Source: an uncultured beta proteobacterium (GTDB taxonomy: Bacteria; Pseudomonadota; Gammaproteobacteria; Burkholderiales; Burkholderiaceae_C). Taken from it: a DNA stretch of 57,587 nt. Every line of letters starts with the position of its first letter. Positions within the stretch are counted from its first letter, which is position 1. Positions 27,977 through 35,644 of this stretch are shown one piece after another. Made by a program: the position numbers and the translations under genes. The stretch is taken from the NCBI GenBank assembly GCA_903897925.1, contig CAIUDG010000107.1:1-57587 (forward strand), in the 5' to 3' direction. The notes beneath the pieces were generated by a model, which saw only the letters and a list, made by a program, of their open reading frames with translations, searched no databases and had not been told where the DNA came from.

Positions 27977-28005
27977 TTGGCCCTGGCGCGGTTTTGGCAG
28001 ATAAT
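27977..28005 (+). promoter_or_regulatory. Candidate promoter of the late structural operon
   Basis: TTGGCC (-35) and GATAAT (-10) with a 17-bp spacer, about 40 bases upstream of the first late gene, which has a GAAGGA ribosome-binding site. Confidence 0.45.
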
Positions 28006-28045
28006 CCGGCCTGGAAAGCGCCCGCCCGCCGTGTGAAGGACTCAC

Positions 28046-28567
28046 ATGGACCGCAATCAATCTGCCGATCGCCTGCGCGAACTCGCGCATCACATCCGTA
28101 ACAACGTTTTCCATTCCCACGCAATCGCCGAAGGTTTCGACCTGATCGCCGACGCTATGACGCCGTGCTACGACTGCGGCGAAAAGTCCAAGCCCGCCGC
28201 CGACCTGGTGCAACGTGCCGTCACGGAAAATGCGCCGGCACCAGTCGCCGCCGTGGCGCCTGCCGTTGTCCTGGTGGGTCCGCCCGTCACGGAAAATACT
28301 TCCGCACCGGTTGCGCCGGCAGCGGCCGCAGTTGACCTGGTGCAATCTGCCGTCACGGAAAATACTGCTGCACCCGTTGCGCAGGCAGCGGCGGCAGTTG
28401 ACCTGGTGCAACCCGCCGTCACGGAAAATATTCCCGCTTTGGCAACCGCCGATGTGGTGGCACTGGCAACTGACCAGGTGCAAGCTATTGCGACTGCCGA
28501 TGTGGCCGCGCTCACCACGAACCAGGTGCAGGCGCTTTCAGCAACCGACACCACTGGCCCGCAGTAA
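28046..28567 (+). CDS. Repeat-containing prophage protein of unknown function
   Basis: 173-aa protein, first gene of the late operon. The N-terminal 45 residues form a small domain (LRELAHHIRNNVFHSHAIAEGF) with a CYDCGEK motif. The rest is made of Ala/Val-rich tandem repeats: four 22-aa units each starting VTEN (three match closely; the fourth starts alike, then diverges), then two 16-aa units of the type ATADVxALxTxQVQA. The repeats may form an extended fibre or scaffold-like segment. No membrane helix is obvious. Function unknown; the operon position suggests a virion or assembly role. Confidence 0.7.
   Translation: MDRNQSADRLRELAHHIRNNVFHSHAIAEGFDLIADAMTPCYDCGEKSKPAADLVQRAVTENAPAPVAAVAPAVVLVGPPVTENTSAPVAPAAAAVDLVQSAVTENTAAPVAQAAAAVDLVQPAVTENIPALATADVVALATDQVQAIATADVAALTTNQVQALSATDTTGPQ
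28220..28483 (+). repeat. 66-bp tandem repeats inside the first late gene
   Basis: GTCACGGAAAAT begins units at 28220, 28286, 28352 and 28418, an exact 66-bp period that keeps the reading frame; the second and third units are the most alike. Shorter 48-bp repeats follow (about 28444-28540). Confidence 0.8.
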
Positions 28568-28860
28568 TGGCCAGCCGCATGCTTGGCCGGGCAGACTGCC
28601 CGGAGTGCGGCTTCAAGTCCGCGCATGTCAAGGAATCGGAAAAGTGCGTGTATCGATACTGCCCGGAGTGCGGCAGTCAGCACTACGCAAAAACCGAATC
28701 TCAGCGCTCCAATCTGCTGAAAAAAACTCGGTTGATTGAGGCCACCTCCGACGCTACCGCTACCGGTAGCGAGAAAGTTACAGCCGTTGCGCCGACTGCA
28801 AAGCAGGAAGCTGCGCCTGTTCCGACCCCACGTAGACACGGACTTGGGCTTTTCCAATGA
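28567..28860 (+). CDS. Zinc-ribbon prophage protein
   Basis: 97-aa protein with two CPEC knuckles (residues 11-14 and 32-35) forming a classic zinc ribbon at the N-terminus. A linker rich in Thr, Ala and Pro and a short basic C-terminus (RRHGLGLFQ) follow. The start overlaps the preceding stop codon by one base (TAATG), and its own end overlaps the next gene. It carries one copy of a 15-bp palindrome-containing repeat also found in the ATPase gene. It may bind DNA, but no function is established. Confidence 0.7.
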   Translation: MASRMLGRADCPECGFKSAHVKESEKCVYRYCPECGSQHYAKTESQRSNLLKKTRLIEATSDATATGSEKVTAVAPTAKQEAAPVPTPRRHGLGLFQ

Positions 28861-29378
28861 ATGACACCACCGAACAGCAAAACCCGTCCAATCGCCTTGA
28901 GTCATTGGCGGCTATGACGCAGGAGGCAGACGCGGCAAATCCGTCAGCCGAGCAGCAGCAGGAGGCAGCAGCCGAAGCGGCAGCAGTGAGCGAGTCTGAA
29001 GCAGCAGCACGCCAGTGGGCAATTCTGATGTTCACCATCGGCGGCTTTGCGCAGATGATCGAGCCTGAGCTCAAGCAGATCTATAGCGAAGACCGTTGTT
29101 TGGCCTGGGGCGTCAATGCCAACGCCGTGGCAGAAAAGTACGGCATTAACAGCCCAAGCGCCATGCCAGAACTCGCGCTGATCGTCAGCACTGCAGGCTT
29201 CTTCGTGCCGACGGTGTTTGTTGTGCGAGCCAAGATCAAGGAAGCCAAAGACGGCAGCGGCCCGGCGTCCTGGATAGCCAAAATTGGTCTGTGGTGGCGC
29301 ACCAGGCGCGCGCGCCGTGCTGGCGAAGTGGAAGATCAACCCGACCAAGAAGGCCAAGCACATGGCGGCAAGCAATAG
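28857..29378 (+). CDS. Prophage membrane protein
   Basis: 173-aa protein. A long Glu/Ala/Gln-rich N-terminal region (residues 1-55) is followed by a weakly hydrophobic segment (WAILMFTIGGFAQMI), a polar stretch and a clear membrane helix (LALIVSTAGFFVPTVFVV, near residue 115). The basic C-terminal tail contains RTRRARRAGE. It overlaps the packaging ATPase gene by 17 bases. By position it may be a virion membrane or ATPase-docking protein; not recognised by family. Confidence 0.65.
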   Translation: MNDTTEQQNPSNRLESLAAMTQEADAANPSAEQQQEAAAEAAAVSESEAAARQWAILMFTIGGFAQMIEPELKQIYSEDRCLAWGVNANAVAEKYGINSPSAMPELALIVSTAGFFVPTVFVVRAKIKEAKDGSGPASWIAKIGLWWRTRRARRAGEVEDQPDQEGQAHGGKQ

Positions 29379-30069
29379 CGCCAAGATTTGGGCGGTGATC
29401 GGTGCCAGTGGTACCGGAAAAGGGCTGTGGATCAAGCAGAAGCTTGCCGAACTGCAGCCCGCCCGCCTGGTCTGCTGGGACTTCAAGAACGAATATGGAG
29501 ACTATGCGCGGCCAGTAGAAACCCTGGACGGCATCAGGCGTGCAATGATCCTGGCCGGCAATGGTCCGTTGCGCGTGCGCTACCTTCCACGCGGTGCCGG
29601 CGAAAAAGCGGTGCGAAAGGAATTCGAGGCACTGTGCGAGCTGGTCTATGCCTTCGGCCATTGCGTATTCATCGCCGAAGAACTGTCCAACGTGACAACA
29701 CCAGGATGGGCACCAGCTGCCTGGCGCAAGATGACCACCAGCGGACGCCATGAGGCCGTCCACATCATTGGTGCCACGCAGAACCCGGCCCTGGTGGACA
29801 AAACCTTTTTGGGCAATTGCACGCTGGTGCATGTGTGCGCGCTGCGCGAGTATCCGCACCGGCAATATGTGGCTCGTTCCATTGATTGCCCGCTAGAGTC
29901 CGTCACGAAATTACAGCAATTCGAGTGGATAGAGCGCGACTACGACACCGGAAAGCTTGAAATGGGGCGCGTTTCTCTGCCGAAAAATGCCGGTAGGGCT
30001 AGTGGCGGTACCGCTACCGGTAGTGGCAGCGCCAAGGGTGGACAGGGCCAAAAGCGGGCGCTGAAATAG
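29362..30069 (+). CDS. Packaging ATPase of the FtsK/HerA type (PM2 P9-like)
   Basis: 235-aa P-loop NTPase. Walker A is GASGTGKG (residues 14-21), the Walker B strand is CVFIAEEL with acidic residues near 106-107, and a polar sensor residue is in IIGATQNPAL (Gln140). The lack of a large terminase nuclease domain and the place directly upstream of the capsid gene fit the genome-packaging ATPases of PM2/PRD1-lineage tailless phages. The C-terminal Gly/Ser-rich tail includes a copy of the 15-bp repeat. The start at 29362 is chosen because earlier codons fall in the preceding gene. A Zot-type assembly ATPase is an alternative but fits the neighbours less well. Confidence 0.82.
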   Translation: MAASNSAKIWAVIGASGTGKGLWIKQKLAELQPARLVCWDFKNEYGDYARPVETLDGIRRAMILAGNGPLRVRYLPRGAGEKAVRKEFEALCELVYAFGHCVFIAEELSNVTTPGWAPAAWRKMTTSGRHEAVHIIGATQNPALVDKTFLGNCTLVHVCALREYPHRQYVARSIDCPLESVTKLQQFEWIERDYDTGKLEMGRVSLPKNAGRASGGTATGSGSAKGGQGQKRALK

Positions 30070-30104
30070 CGCCCATTGTTAACCCAACCCACCAAGGAAA
30101 CCCC

Positions 30105-30230
30105 ATGAAAGCTCATGCCCTTTTCGCCGCCGAGGTCGCCGCCGTCATTATCGTGATCGCCCTGTTTCAGGAAAACGTGATGAACGTGCCGGTTGTCGGT
30201 AAGTACTTGCCCGGCTTCAAGACTGCTTAA
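30105..30230 (+). CDS. Small virion-type membrane protein
   Basis: 41-aa protein made of one membrane helix (AEVAAVIIVIALFQ) and a short tail (VPVVGKYLPGFKTA). It has an AAGGAAA ribosome-binding site and sits between the ATPase and the major capsid protein. Small single-helix proteins embedded in the internal membrane are characteristic of PM2 virions. Function inferred from size and position. Confidence 0.65.
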   Translation: MKAHALFAAEVAAVIIVIALFQENVMNVPVVGKYLPGFKTA

Positions 30231-30272
30231 GCAGCCACAAGCCACCGCTGTCACAACTTCCAAGGAAACACC

Positions 30273-31091
30273 ATGAGTTTCAAACTCCGTGCCACCAATT
30301 TGCAAAACGTCCGTGCGGGCAACGTTGCAACCCTCAAACTGCCCACGGGCAACAACGCGCCAACCCTGGACAAGGTGATTTTTTCCCTGTTCGGTACCGG
30401 CATTCTGCCCAGCCACATCACCAGCATTCGGGGCAAGGCCAATGGCCGGTTGTTCTATGACGAAGCGGGCGGCGACACACTGAACATGCGCGATGCGTAT
30501 CGCGGCGTGTTCAACTCGAACGGCTTTGTTACCCTGGACTTCACCGAAGCCAAGGCCCGCAACGGCGCGGTGGAACAGCTCATGTCGTCGATTCCCATGT
30601 CGATGCTGCAGGACTTGACCTTTGAACTGACGCTGGCAAGCGGCGCACCAGTGGACACGTCGATGACCGCGCAAATCGTTGTACGCCAGCCGACCAACAA
30701 TCCCTACATCCTGAAGAAGCTCAACACCAGCGTTAGCTTCTCGGCCAGCGGCGAACAAATCCTGTTCCTGCCCACGGGTGGCGCAGGCGGCAAGCTGAAG
30801 CGCATCTGGATTCATGAATTGGGCACCGCTGGCACCATCACGGATTTGACCATCCGCGTGGGCAACAGCATTGCCTATGAAACCAGCCGTGCGCAGCTGG
30901 AATACAGCCAAAAGACAAACAACCTGACACCGCAGGCCGGTTTAGTTGTGGTGGACTTTGTGGAGGATGGCAATCTGGCTGGCGTGCTGGACACCGGCAG
31001 TTCTTCCGGTGTTGAACTGCGCGTTATCTCCAACGCCGCCAACAACTACAAGGTCTACTACGAGTTCATCGACCCGATTGGCCGTCTGTAA
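30273..31091 (+). CDS. Major capsid protein, PM2 P2-like double jelly roll
   Basis: 272 aa, against 269 for PM2 P2 as I recall it. The N-terminal pattern NLQNVRAGNVATLKLPTG resembles the opening of P2, which has an N-V-A-A-G-N…KLP-G pattern. The P2-like features continue: a GxLPSHIxSIRGKANGRLFYD segment early on and a beta-rich protein throughout, without membrane helices or cysteines. The C-terminal strand pair ends in YKVYYEFIDPIGRL. Two similar-sized beta-rich halves fit a double jelly roll lying perpendicular to the capsid. A good AAGGAAAC ribosome-binding site is present. It is the hallmark of the element. Confidence 0.85.
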   Translation: MSFKLRATNLQNVRAGNVATLKLPTGNNAPTLDKVIFSLFGTGILPSHITSIRGKANGRLFYDEAGGDTLNMRDAYRGVFNSNGFVTLDFTEAKARNGAVEQLMSSIPMSMLQDLTFELTLASGAPVDTSMTAQIVVRQPTNNPYILKKLNTSVSFSASGEQILFLPTGGAGGKLKRIWIHELGTAGTITDLTIRVGNSIAYETSRAQLEYSQKTNNLTPQAGLVVVDFVEDGNLAGVLDTGSSSGVELRVISNAANNYKVYYEFIDPIGRL

Positions 31092-31102
31092 AAGGGGGCA
31101 AG

Positions 31103-31513
31103 ATGGACCCGACAATCATTGACACCAGTTTGTCAGCGGGTGGTTCTGACCCGGCCATGGCGGATTATTTCGCCAGCGCCATCGACACCAGCTACAACGC
31201 GCCGGTATCGACACAAACGGTAGCGCCGGACATTGCCACCCAAGCGGCGGCAGTGCCAGCGGTACCGCAAAACGATGCATGGACCTCGTTTTTTCAGAAA
31301 ACATTGGGCACGGTCGTTAATTCGGCAGTGGCTCAAAGCAACGTCAAGACTGCGGCACAAGTGCAGCAGGGCCGCATGTTGACGCCAGGGCAAAGCCTGG
31401 GCGCACAACTCGGCCTTGGAGGCAAGGCAGGCGGCGCGGGCAGCGCGGGCGGCAGCAGCATGCTACTGATCGCCGTGGCTGTCGTTGTGGCGTTGCTGGT
31501 TCTGAAAAAATGA
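31103..31513 (+). CDS. Virion membrane protein with C-terminal anchor
   Basis: 136-aa protein. An Ala/Gln-rich polar region (residues 1-110) contains GGKAGGAGSAGGSS. It is followed by one strong C-terminal membrane helix (MLLIAVAVVVALLVL) ending in two lysines. It lies 11 bp after the capsid gene. PM2 encodes a similar set of membrane-anchored structural proteins after its capsid gene; a specific homologue cannot be named. Confidence 0.65.
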   Translation: MDPTIIDTSLSAGGSDPAMADYFASAIDTSYNAPVSTQTVAPDIATQAAAVPAVPQNDAWTSFFQKTLGTVVNSAVAQSNVKTAAQVQQGRMLTPGQSLGAQLGLGGKAGGAGSAGGSSMLLIAVAVVVALLVLKK

Positions 31514-31539
31514 GACGCACCGTCGCTACGGGTTAAGCC

Positions 31540-32016
31540 ATGAGTTTTTGGGATAACCCGGTCCAATCCGTTACGGATACGGTTTCGCAAATCGGGCAGA
31601 CCCTTGCGAACCCTGCAGCGGCAAAGCCATCTGATGTGTTTATTGCCGCTGGCGACCCGTTAGGCGGGGCCGTCACGCGGGCAATAGACGCGAACCCGAC
31701 AACGGCGGCAATTGCCACAGCGGCGGCGGGCGTTGCAACCTCGGCCTGGGGTGGAGTGGGCGCGGCAGCATTCGCAAAAGGCGTGCAGCTTCAAAACGGC
31801 GTAACAAGTTCTGGCTCGTCGGTGCAGGTTAATGGTTCGGGCTATTACCCGGCCATGCCAGCCAACATGTACAGCGCGCAAGTCCAGCCACAGCAGATGT
31901 ACAGCCAGGCGGCAACCAGGGCGGCAAATTCAAGCCAGGCGGGCACCAACCAATTAAGCAAGTACGCATGGCCGGTGCTGATCGGCGTCGGCCTTGTGGC
32001 CTTGCTTCGGAGTTAA
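31540..32016 (+). CDS. Virion membrane protein
   Basis: 158-aa Ala-rich protein with a weakly hydrophobic central part (TTAAIATAAAGVATSAWGG). A Gln/Tyr/Ser-rich stretch (YYPAMPANMYSAQVQPQQMY) and a C-terminal membrane helix (WPVLIGVGLVALL) follow. The domain plan resembles the previous gene (polar body, C-terminal anchor). The next gene starts 4 bp later. Not recognised by family. Confidence 0.65.
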   Translation: MSFWDNPVQSVTDTVSQIGQTLANPAAAKPSDVFIAAGDPLGGAVTRAIDANPTTAAIATAAAGVATSAWGGVGAAAFAKGVQLQNGVTSSGSSVQVNGSGYYPAMPANMYSAQVQPQQMYSQAATRAANSSQAGTNQLSKYAWPVLIGVGLVALLRS

Positions 32017-32020
32017 AAAA

Positions 32021-32683
32021 ATGCAATACACCATCACACTGACCGCAGGCGAACCGCAGCGCCAAGAGTTTTCAGGGCAAACCTTCGTATTGCTGGATAC
32101 CGGAGCATCGCCGACCATTGATATGGCGTTGGAGGTGCTGGGTTTCGCCGTCGAAAATTTCAACGGTGTTCGACGCGGACTCAAAATTCAAAGCCCTGGA
32201 GCGGAGCAGTTCACAGGTGCCACGTTCACCAGTGCGGTAAACACCACGATTCAGGTGGTGGTCAGTGCGGCAAATATCAGCATCGGCTATCAGGACGGAG
32301 CCAACGTCAACGCCACGATTGTGGGGCCGCTGCCTTTGACCGTTTCGAATGACCGAGGCAGCTTGGCAAATCCGGTTTACGTCAACAGCGTGACCTATAG
32401 CGATGCACCGGCTGCGACGTTGCAGGACAACGCCGCCGTTGCAGTGGGCGGCGCTGGTGCCGCGCTGCTGGCGGCAAAGTCGAATCGGAAAAACATTCGG
32501 TTCACCAACATCGGAACAGACTCAGTTGCCATCGGGTTCACAGGCATCACCTGGGCTAACCGTTGCATAGTTTTGGACAGCGGCGATACATGGGTAGAGG
32601 ACCGCGCTGCAAATATGGCTTGGGCGGCAGTCACGGACACTGGAAAATCGGCCTCAGTAACTACACAAGAGGTAATGGTATGA
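32021..32683 (+). CDS. Vertex (penton) or spike-base protein
   Basis: 220-aa beta-rich protein with no membrane helix. The ATG at 32021 follows a GGAG ribosome-binding site; an upstream in-frame start is not needed. The C-terminal part (NRKNIRFTNIGTDSVAIGF…DSGDTWVEDRAANMAWAAV) resembles small beta-sandwich domains found in many phage receptor-binding or decoration proteins. It overlaps the spike gene by four bases (ATGA), suggesting the two products act together at the vertices. Role inferred from fold type and position. Confidence 0.55.
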   Translation: MQYTITLTAGEPQRQEFSGQTFVLLDTGASPTIDMALEVLGFAVENFNGVRRGLKIQSPGAEQFTGATFTSAVNTTIQVVVSAANISIGYQDGANVNATIVGPLPLTVSNDRGSLANPVYVNSVTYSDAPAATLQDNAAVAVGGAGAALLAAKSNRKNIRFTNIGTDSVAIGFTGITWANRCIVLDSGDTWVEDRAANMAWAAVTDTGKSASVTTQEVMV

Positions 32684-34260
32684 CCGGAATGTTTCGCAAG
32701 AGTATTGGACGCCGTGAGGCCGCATTGGGCACAGGAGCCGCACTAATTGGCATGATGCCCAATGGAGCGGGAGCAGTGCAAACTACCGTTCAAAACAAAC
32801 TAGGGGAAAGCGTAAGCGTAAAAGACTTTGGTGCAAAGGGAGACGGAATTGCTGACGAAACCGCAGCAATACAGGCGGCGTGTGCGAGTGCCAATATAGT
32901 AAGAATTCCTGCGGGAAATTACAGAATAACTTCGACATTGATTATTCCTGCAAACGTAACATTGCAGGGGGATGGAATAGCAAAAACAAATATCATTGTC
33001 TCAGCAAATGTCGTTGGAATACGGATTGTTGGAAATTATGCGCGACTAAAAGATTTCACGATTAAAAATTCTGTATCCAATACCAATAATGGAATTGAAA
33101 TCGGAGACACCATCAATGATGGTGGACGTTCTTCGCTTACATCCCTATATGTCACCGGAATGGGTAATGACGGCATTCAAGTTCGTAACGGGAACCTTGG
33201 AACAATTCGTGATGTGGCTAGCGTTAGCAATGGTCGAGATGGTATCAACTTCACTATTGAAACACCAAATAACAATTCATGGACCCTGGAAGGGTATAAC
33301 GACCTAAGGGGAAACAACCGCGATGGTTTAAATTTTTCATCCGGTTCTAGTCAAAGTGATGCAAATGCATCGAAATGCCACTTTGTACTATCTGTAACGT
33401 GTCAACAAAATGGACGTTATGGTGTCTATTCGGGTACCCGTTCAAATATCATTTTTGCATATGTCGAAGTCAATACCACTAAAGACGTATACCTCGATAA
33501 TTACGCATTTGGCAATCTTGTTTCATTGGTAAATCAGGCAAGCATTACAGACAATGGGTCTGGAAACCAGATTAATACGAATAGTCTTGCTGCAACATAT
33601 CAGCGCGGTTTTTTTAGCAAGGTTCTATTTTCAGGAGGTGCTGGAAAAGGTTTTCGCATTGACAATGACGACGGTGCCGCAGGATACCTTGATTTTGTAA
33701 AGACAGCGGCAAATGCATGGGATATTGTTGGCGGAGGTTCATCAGGTAGTCAGACCCTTCACATTTGGAACTCTGCAGAACCAACGGCGTACATTACTAC
33801 AAAGTTTGGTGGGCATGTGCAGCCTGATACCGACAATGCTTTTAATCTTGGTTCTGCATCTTTTAGATGGTCAACTGTGTACGCGGCAACCGGAACAATC
33901 AACACATCTGACGAAAATCAGAAGCAAGACATTGCTGACTTAACTGCTGCTGAATTAGCTACAGCAAAGCAGCTAAAGGGGATTATTAAAACATTCCGAT
34001 TCAAAGAGTCTGTTGTGAAAAAGGGCGATAAAGCCCGCACACACTTTGGTGTTATTGCGCAGGACGTTAAAGCAGCGTTCACGGCGAATGGGTTGGACGC
34101 CAATAAATACAGCGTCTTTTGTTCGGACACATGGTTCACATTGAATGGTGAATTTGTAGAGCCAGACGCAGCCGGAATCTATCCTGATGGTGCAGTAGAG
34201 GTTACGCAGTTGGGGGTTAGATACGAGGAACTATTGGCATTCATCATCGCCGCGCTATGA
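32680..34260 (+). CDS. Spike protein: pectate-lyase-type beta helix with S74 intramolecular chaperone
   Basis: 526-aa protein. An N-terminal stretch with GRREAALGTGAALIG may be an anchor or signal. It is followed by VKDFGAKGDGIADETAAIQAA, the classic start of phage pectate-lyase-3 beta helices (residues about 45-330). A middle beta domain precedes a C-terminal peptidase S74 chaperone domain with SDENQK, giving the Ser410/Lys415 dyad for self-cleavage. After trimming it would be a trimeric receptor-binding or polysaccharide-degrading spike. Its DNA is visibly AT-richer than the neighbours, as expected for a recently acquired host-range module. Confidence 0.82.
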   Translation: MTGMFRKSIGRREAALGTGAALIGMMPNGAGAVQTTVQNKLGESVSVKDFGAKGDGIADETAAIQAACASANIVRIPAGNYRITSTLIIPANVTLQGDGIAKTNIIVSANVVGIRIVGNYARLKDFTIKNSVSNTNNGIEIGDTINDGGRSSLTSLYVTGMGNDGIQVRNGNLGTIRDVASVSNGRDGINFTIETPNNNSWTLEGYNDLRGNNRDGLNFSSGSSQSDANASKCHFVLSVTCQQNGRYGVYSGTRSNIIFAYVEVNTTKDVYLDNYAFGNLVSLVNQASITDNGSGNQINTNSLAATYQRGFFSKVLFSGGAGKGFRIDNDDGAAGYLDFVKTAANAWDIVGGGSSGSQTLHIWNSAEPTAYITTKFGGHVQPDTDNAFNLGSASFRWSTVYAATGTINTSDENQKQDIADLTAAELATAKQLKGIIKTFRFKESVVKKGDKARTHFGVIAQDVKAAFTANGLDANKYSVFCSDTWFTLNGEFVEPDAAGIYPDGAVEVTQLGVRYEELLAFIIAAL

Positions 34261-34940
34261 AAAAACTAATTGCCGTAGGTGCTGGAGCCGCAACCCTGCT
34301 ACTGCTTGCGAGTGCCAGCAACAGCCGCGCAAACGTTGACGCTGCACCTGGCGATTTTTTACCGTCATTTGACTGGTCAACGATTCGAGACAGATTGGAA
34401 AACATCATGAACCAAGCCACTGAAACTCCGGCAGATGTGCCGGTAGACACCGCAACGGCCAATATCACGGCCTTTTTGTCCATGCTGCGCCAGAGTGAGG
34501 GCACCGGCAGCGCACAAGACCCGTACGCGGTTTGCTACGGGTACAAGCACATCATTACGGATTTTTCCGACCACCCGGCAGTGACTGGCGAATGGAAGGG
34601 CGAACCGCTGTCCGATGCCATGTGCGCAAACGCCGGGTTCGGTCCTGGTTGCATCAGCAGCGCGGCGGGCGCGTACCAGATCACCAAGGGGACGTGGAAC
34701 GGGTTGAAATCCTCGCTGGGCCTGGTGGACTTTTCCTCTGACAGCCAAGACGCTGCAGCCATCGAACTGATTCGCCAGCGTGCGGCCCTGGAAGATGTGA
34801 AGGCAGGCAACATCGCCAGCGCAATCGACAAGTGCCGCAACGAGTGGGCCAGCCTGCCGGGCAACTACGCAAAGCAGGGCCAGCGCACACAGGATACGTT
34901 GGTCGGCTGGTACACAAACAGTGGGGGTGCCGTCGCATGA
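34257..34940 (+). CDS. Lambda R-like (GH104) murein-degrading enzyme with N-terminal anchor
   Basis: 227 aa. Residues 1-25 form a signal or anchor segment (MKKLIAVGAGAATLLLLASA). Residues 70-220 match lambda endolysin R: catalytic Glu81 in RQSEGT, the FSDHP motif, SAAGAYQ, the DFSSDSQDAAAIELI motif and a RNEWASLPG C-terminal motif. Lambda R itself lacks an N-terminal signal, so this version is exported or membrane-tethered. Lying between the spike and small membrane-protein genes, it may be a virion-associated entry enzyme, a lysis enzyme, or both. It overlaps the spike gene by four bases. Confidence 0.85.
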   Translation: MKKLIAVGAGAATLLLLASASNSRANVDAAPGDFLPSFDWSTIRDRLENIMNQATETPADVPVDTATANITAFLSMLRQSEGTGSAQDPYAVCYGYKHIITDFSDHPAVTGEWKGEPLSDAMCANAGFGPGCISSAAGAYQITKGTWNGLKSSLGLVDFSSDSQDAAAIELIRQRAALEDVKAGNIASAIDKCRNEWASLPGNYAKQGQRTQDTLVGWYTNSGGAVA

Positions 34941-35143
34941 AATACGCAGCAAAAGCATTGCCGGGATGGTTTGCGCCGGCCAAATCGACAACGCCGGGCA
35001 CGCAGGGCATGCCCACATACGACCCGTTTGGCACGCAGGCCAAGCAGGAAGCGCAAGTCGAACAAGCAGCCGCCGACCAGAATTTGCAGCACCTGAAAAA
35101 CGGCACATGGTTGCCGGCAAACAGCATCGTTAAAACCATCTGA
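34937..35143 (+). CDS. Small prophage protein
   Basis: 68-aa protein starting at an ATG that overlaps the lysin stop codon. Pro/Thr-rich N-terminal half, then a Gln/Ala-rich helical stretch (TQAKQEAQVEQAAADQN). No membrane helix. Not recognised; supported by coupling and operon position. Confidence 0.55.
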   Translation: MKYAAKALPGWFAPAKSTTPGTQGMPTYDPFGTQAKQEAQVEQAAADQNLQHLKNGTWLPANSIVKTI

Positions 35144-35159
35144 GAGAGGACACACCGCC

Positions 35160-35321
35160 ATGACACACACCGAACAAATCGCCCTGGCCATTGGCCTGAT
35201 GTACGTTTCCTATCTGATCGGCACCAAGCACGGCGCCACACCGGCAGCAGCGGCCACTGCGGCAGCGGCACCGGTGGCGCTGGACCCCATGGCCTGGCTC
35301 GGCGCGGTGGGCGCACCGTGA
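35160..35321 (+). CDS. Small membrane protein
   Basis: 53-aa protein with a single N-terminal helix (IALAIGLMYVSYLIG), a cationic turn, an Ala-rich linker and a hydrophobic end. It has a GAGAGGA ribosome-binding site and overlaps the next gene by four bases (GTGA). Not recognised by family. Confidence 0.55.
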   Translation: MTHTEQIALAIGLMYVSYLIGTKHGATPAAAATAAAAPVALDPMAWLGAVGAP

Positions 35322-35632
35322 GCAAAATCAACATCGGCCCGGAGGCGGTAGCCATCGGAGTCGGCGTGCTGGTTGTCGGCTATCTGGTCTACAAGGGCGG
35401 CAAAGCCGCCTATGCGGTGGCCGGGCAGGCGGTGGACGCAGCGGGCGGCGTCATCAGCGGCAATAACGCTGTGACCCAAAACGCAACGGACGCCAACGGC
35501 AACCCGGTTAGCGCCTACCAGGGCGCGGGCGTGGTGGGCAGCATTGGCGCGGCCACCAACGTGGCAAGCGGCGGATGGTTTGCCAGCGCGGGAAGCTGGA
35601 TTGGCACCACCGCCTACGACTTAACCCACTGA
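35318..35632 (+). CDS. Prophage membrane protein
   Basis: 104-aa protein beginning at a GTG that overlaps the previous stop codon. An N-terminal membrane helix (AIGVGVLVVGYLVYKGG) precedes a Gly/Ala/Asn-rich domain. It is one of several one-helix proteins in the late operon. Not recognised by family. Confidence 0.55.
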   Translation: MSKINIGPEAVAIGVGVLVVGYLVYKGGKAAYAVAGQAVDAAGGVISGNNAVTQNATDANGNPVSAYQGAGVVGSIGAATNVASGGWFASAGSWIGTTAYDLTH

Positions 35633-35644
35633 TCGGGGATTGAC

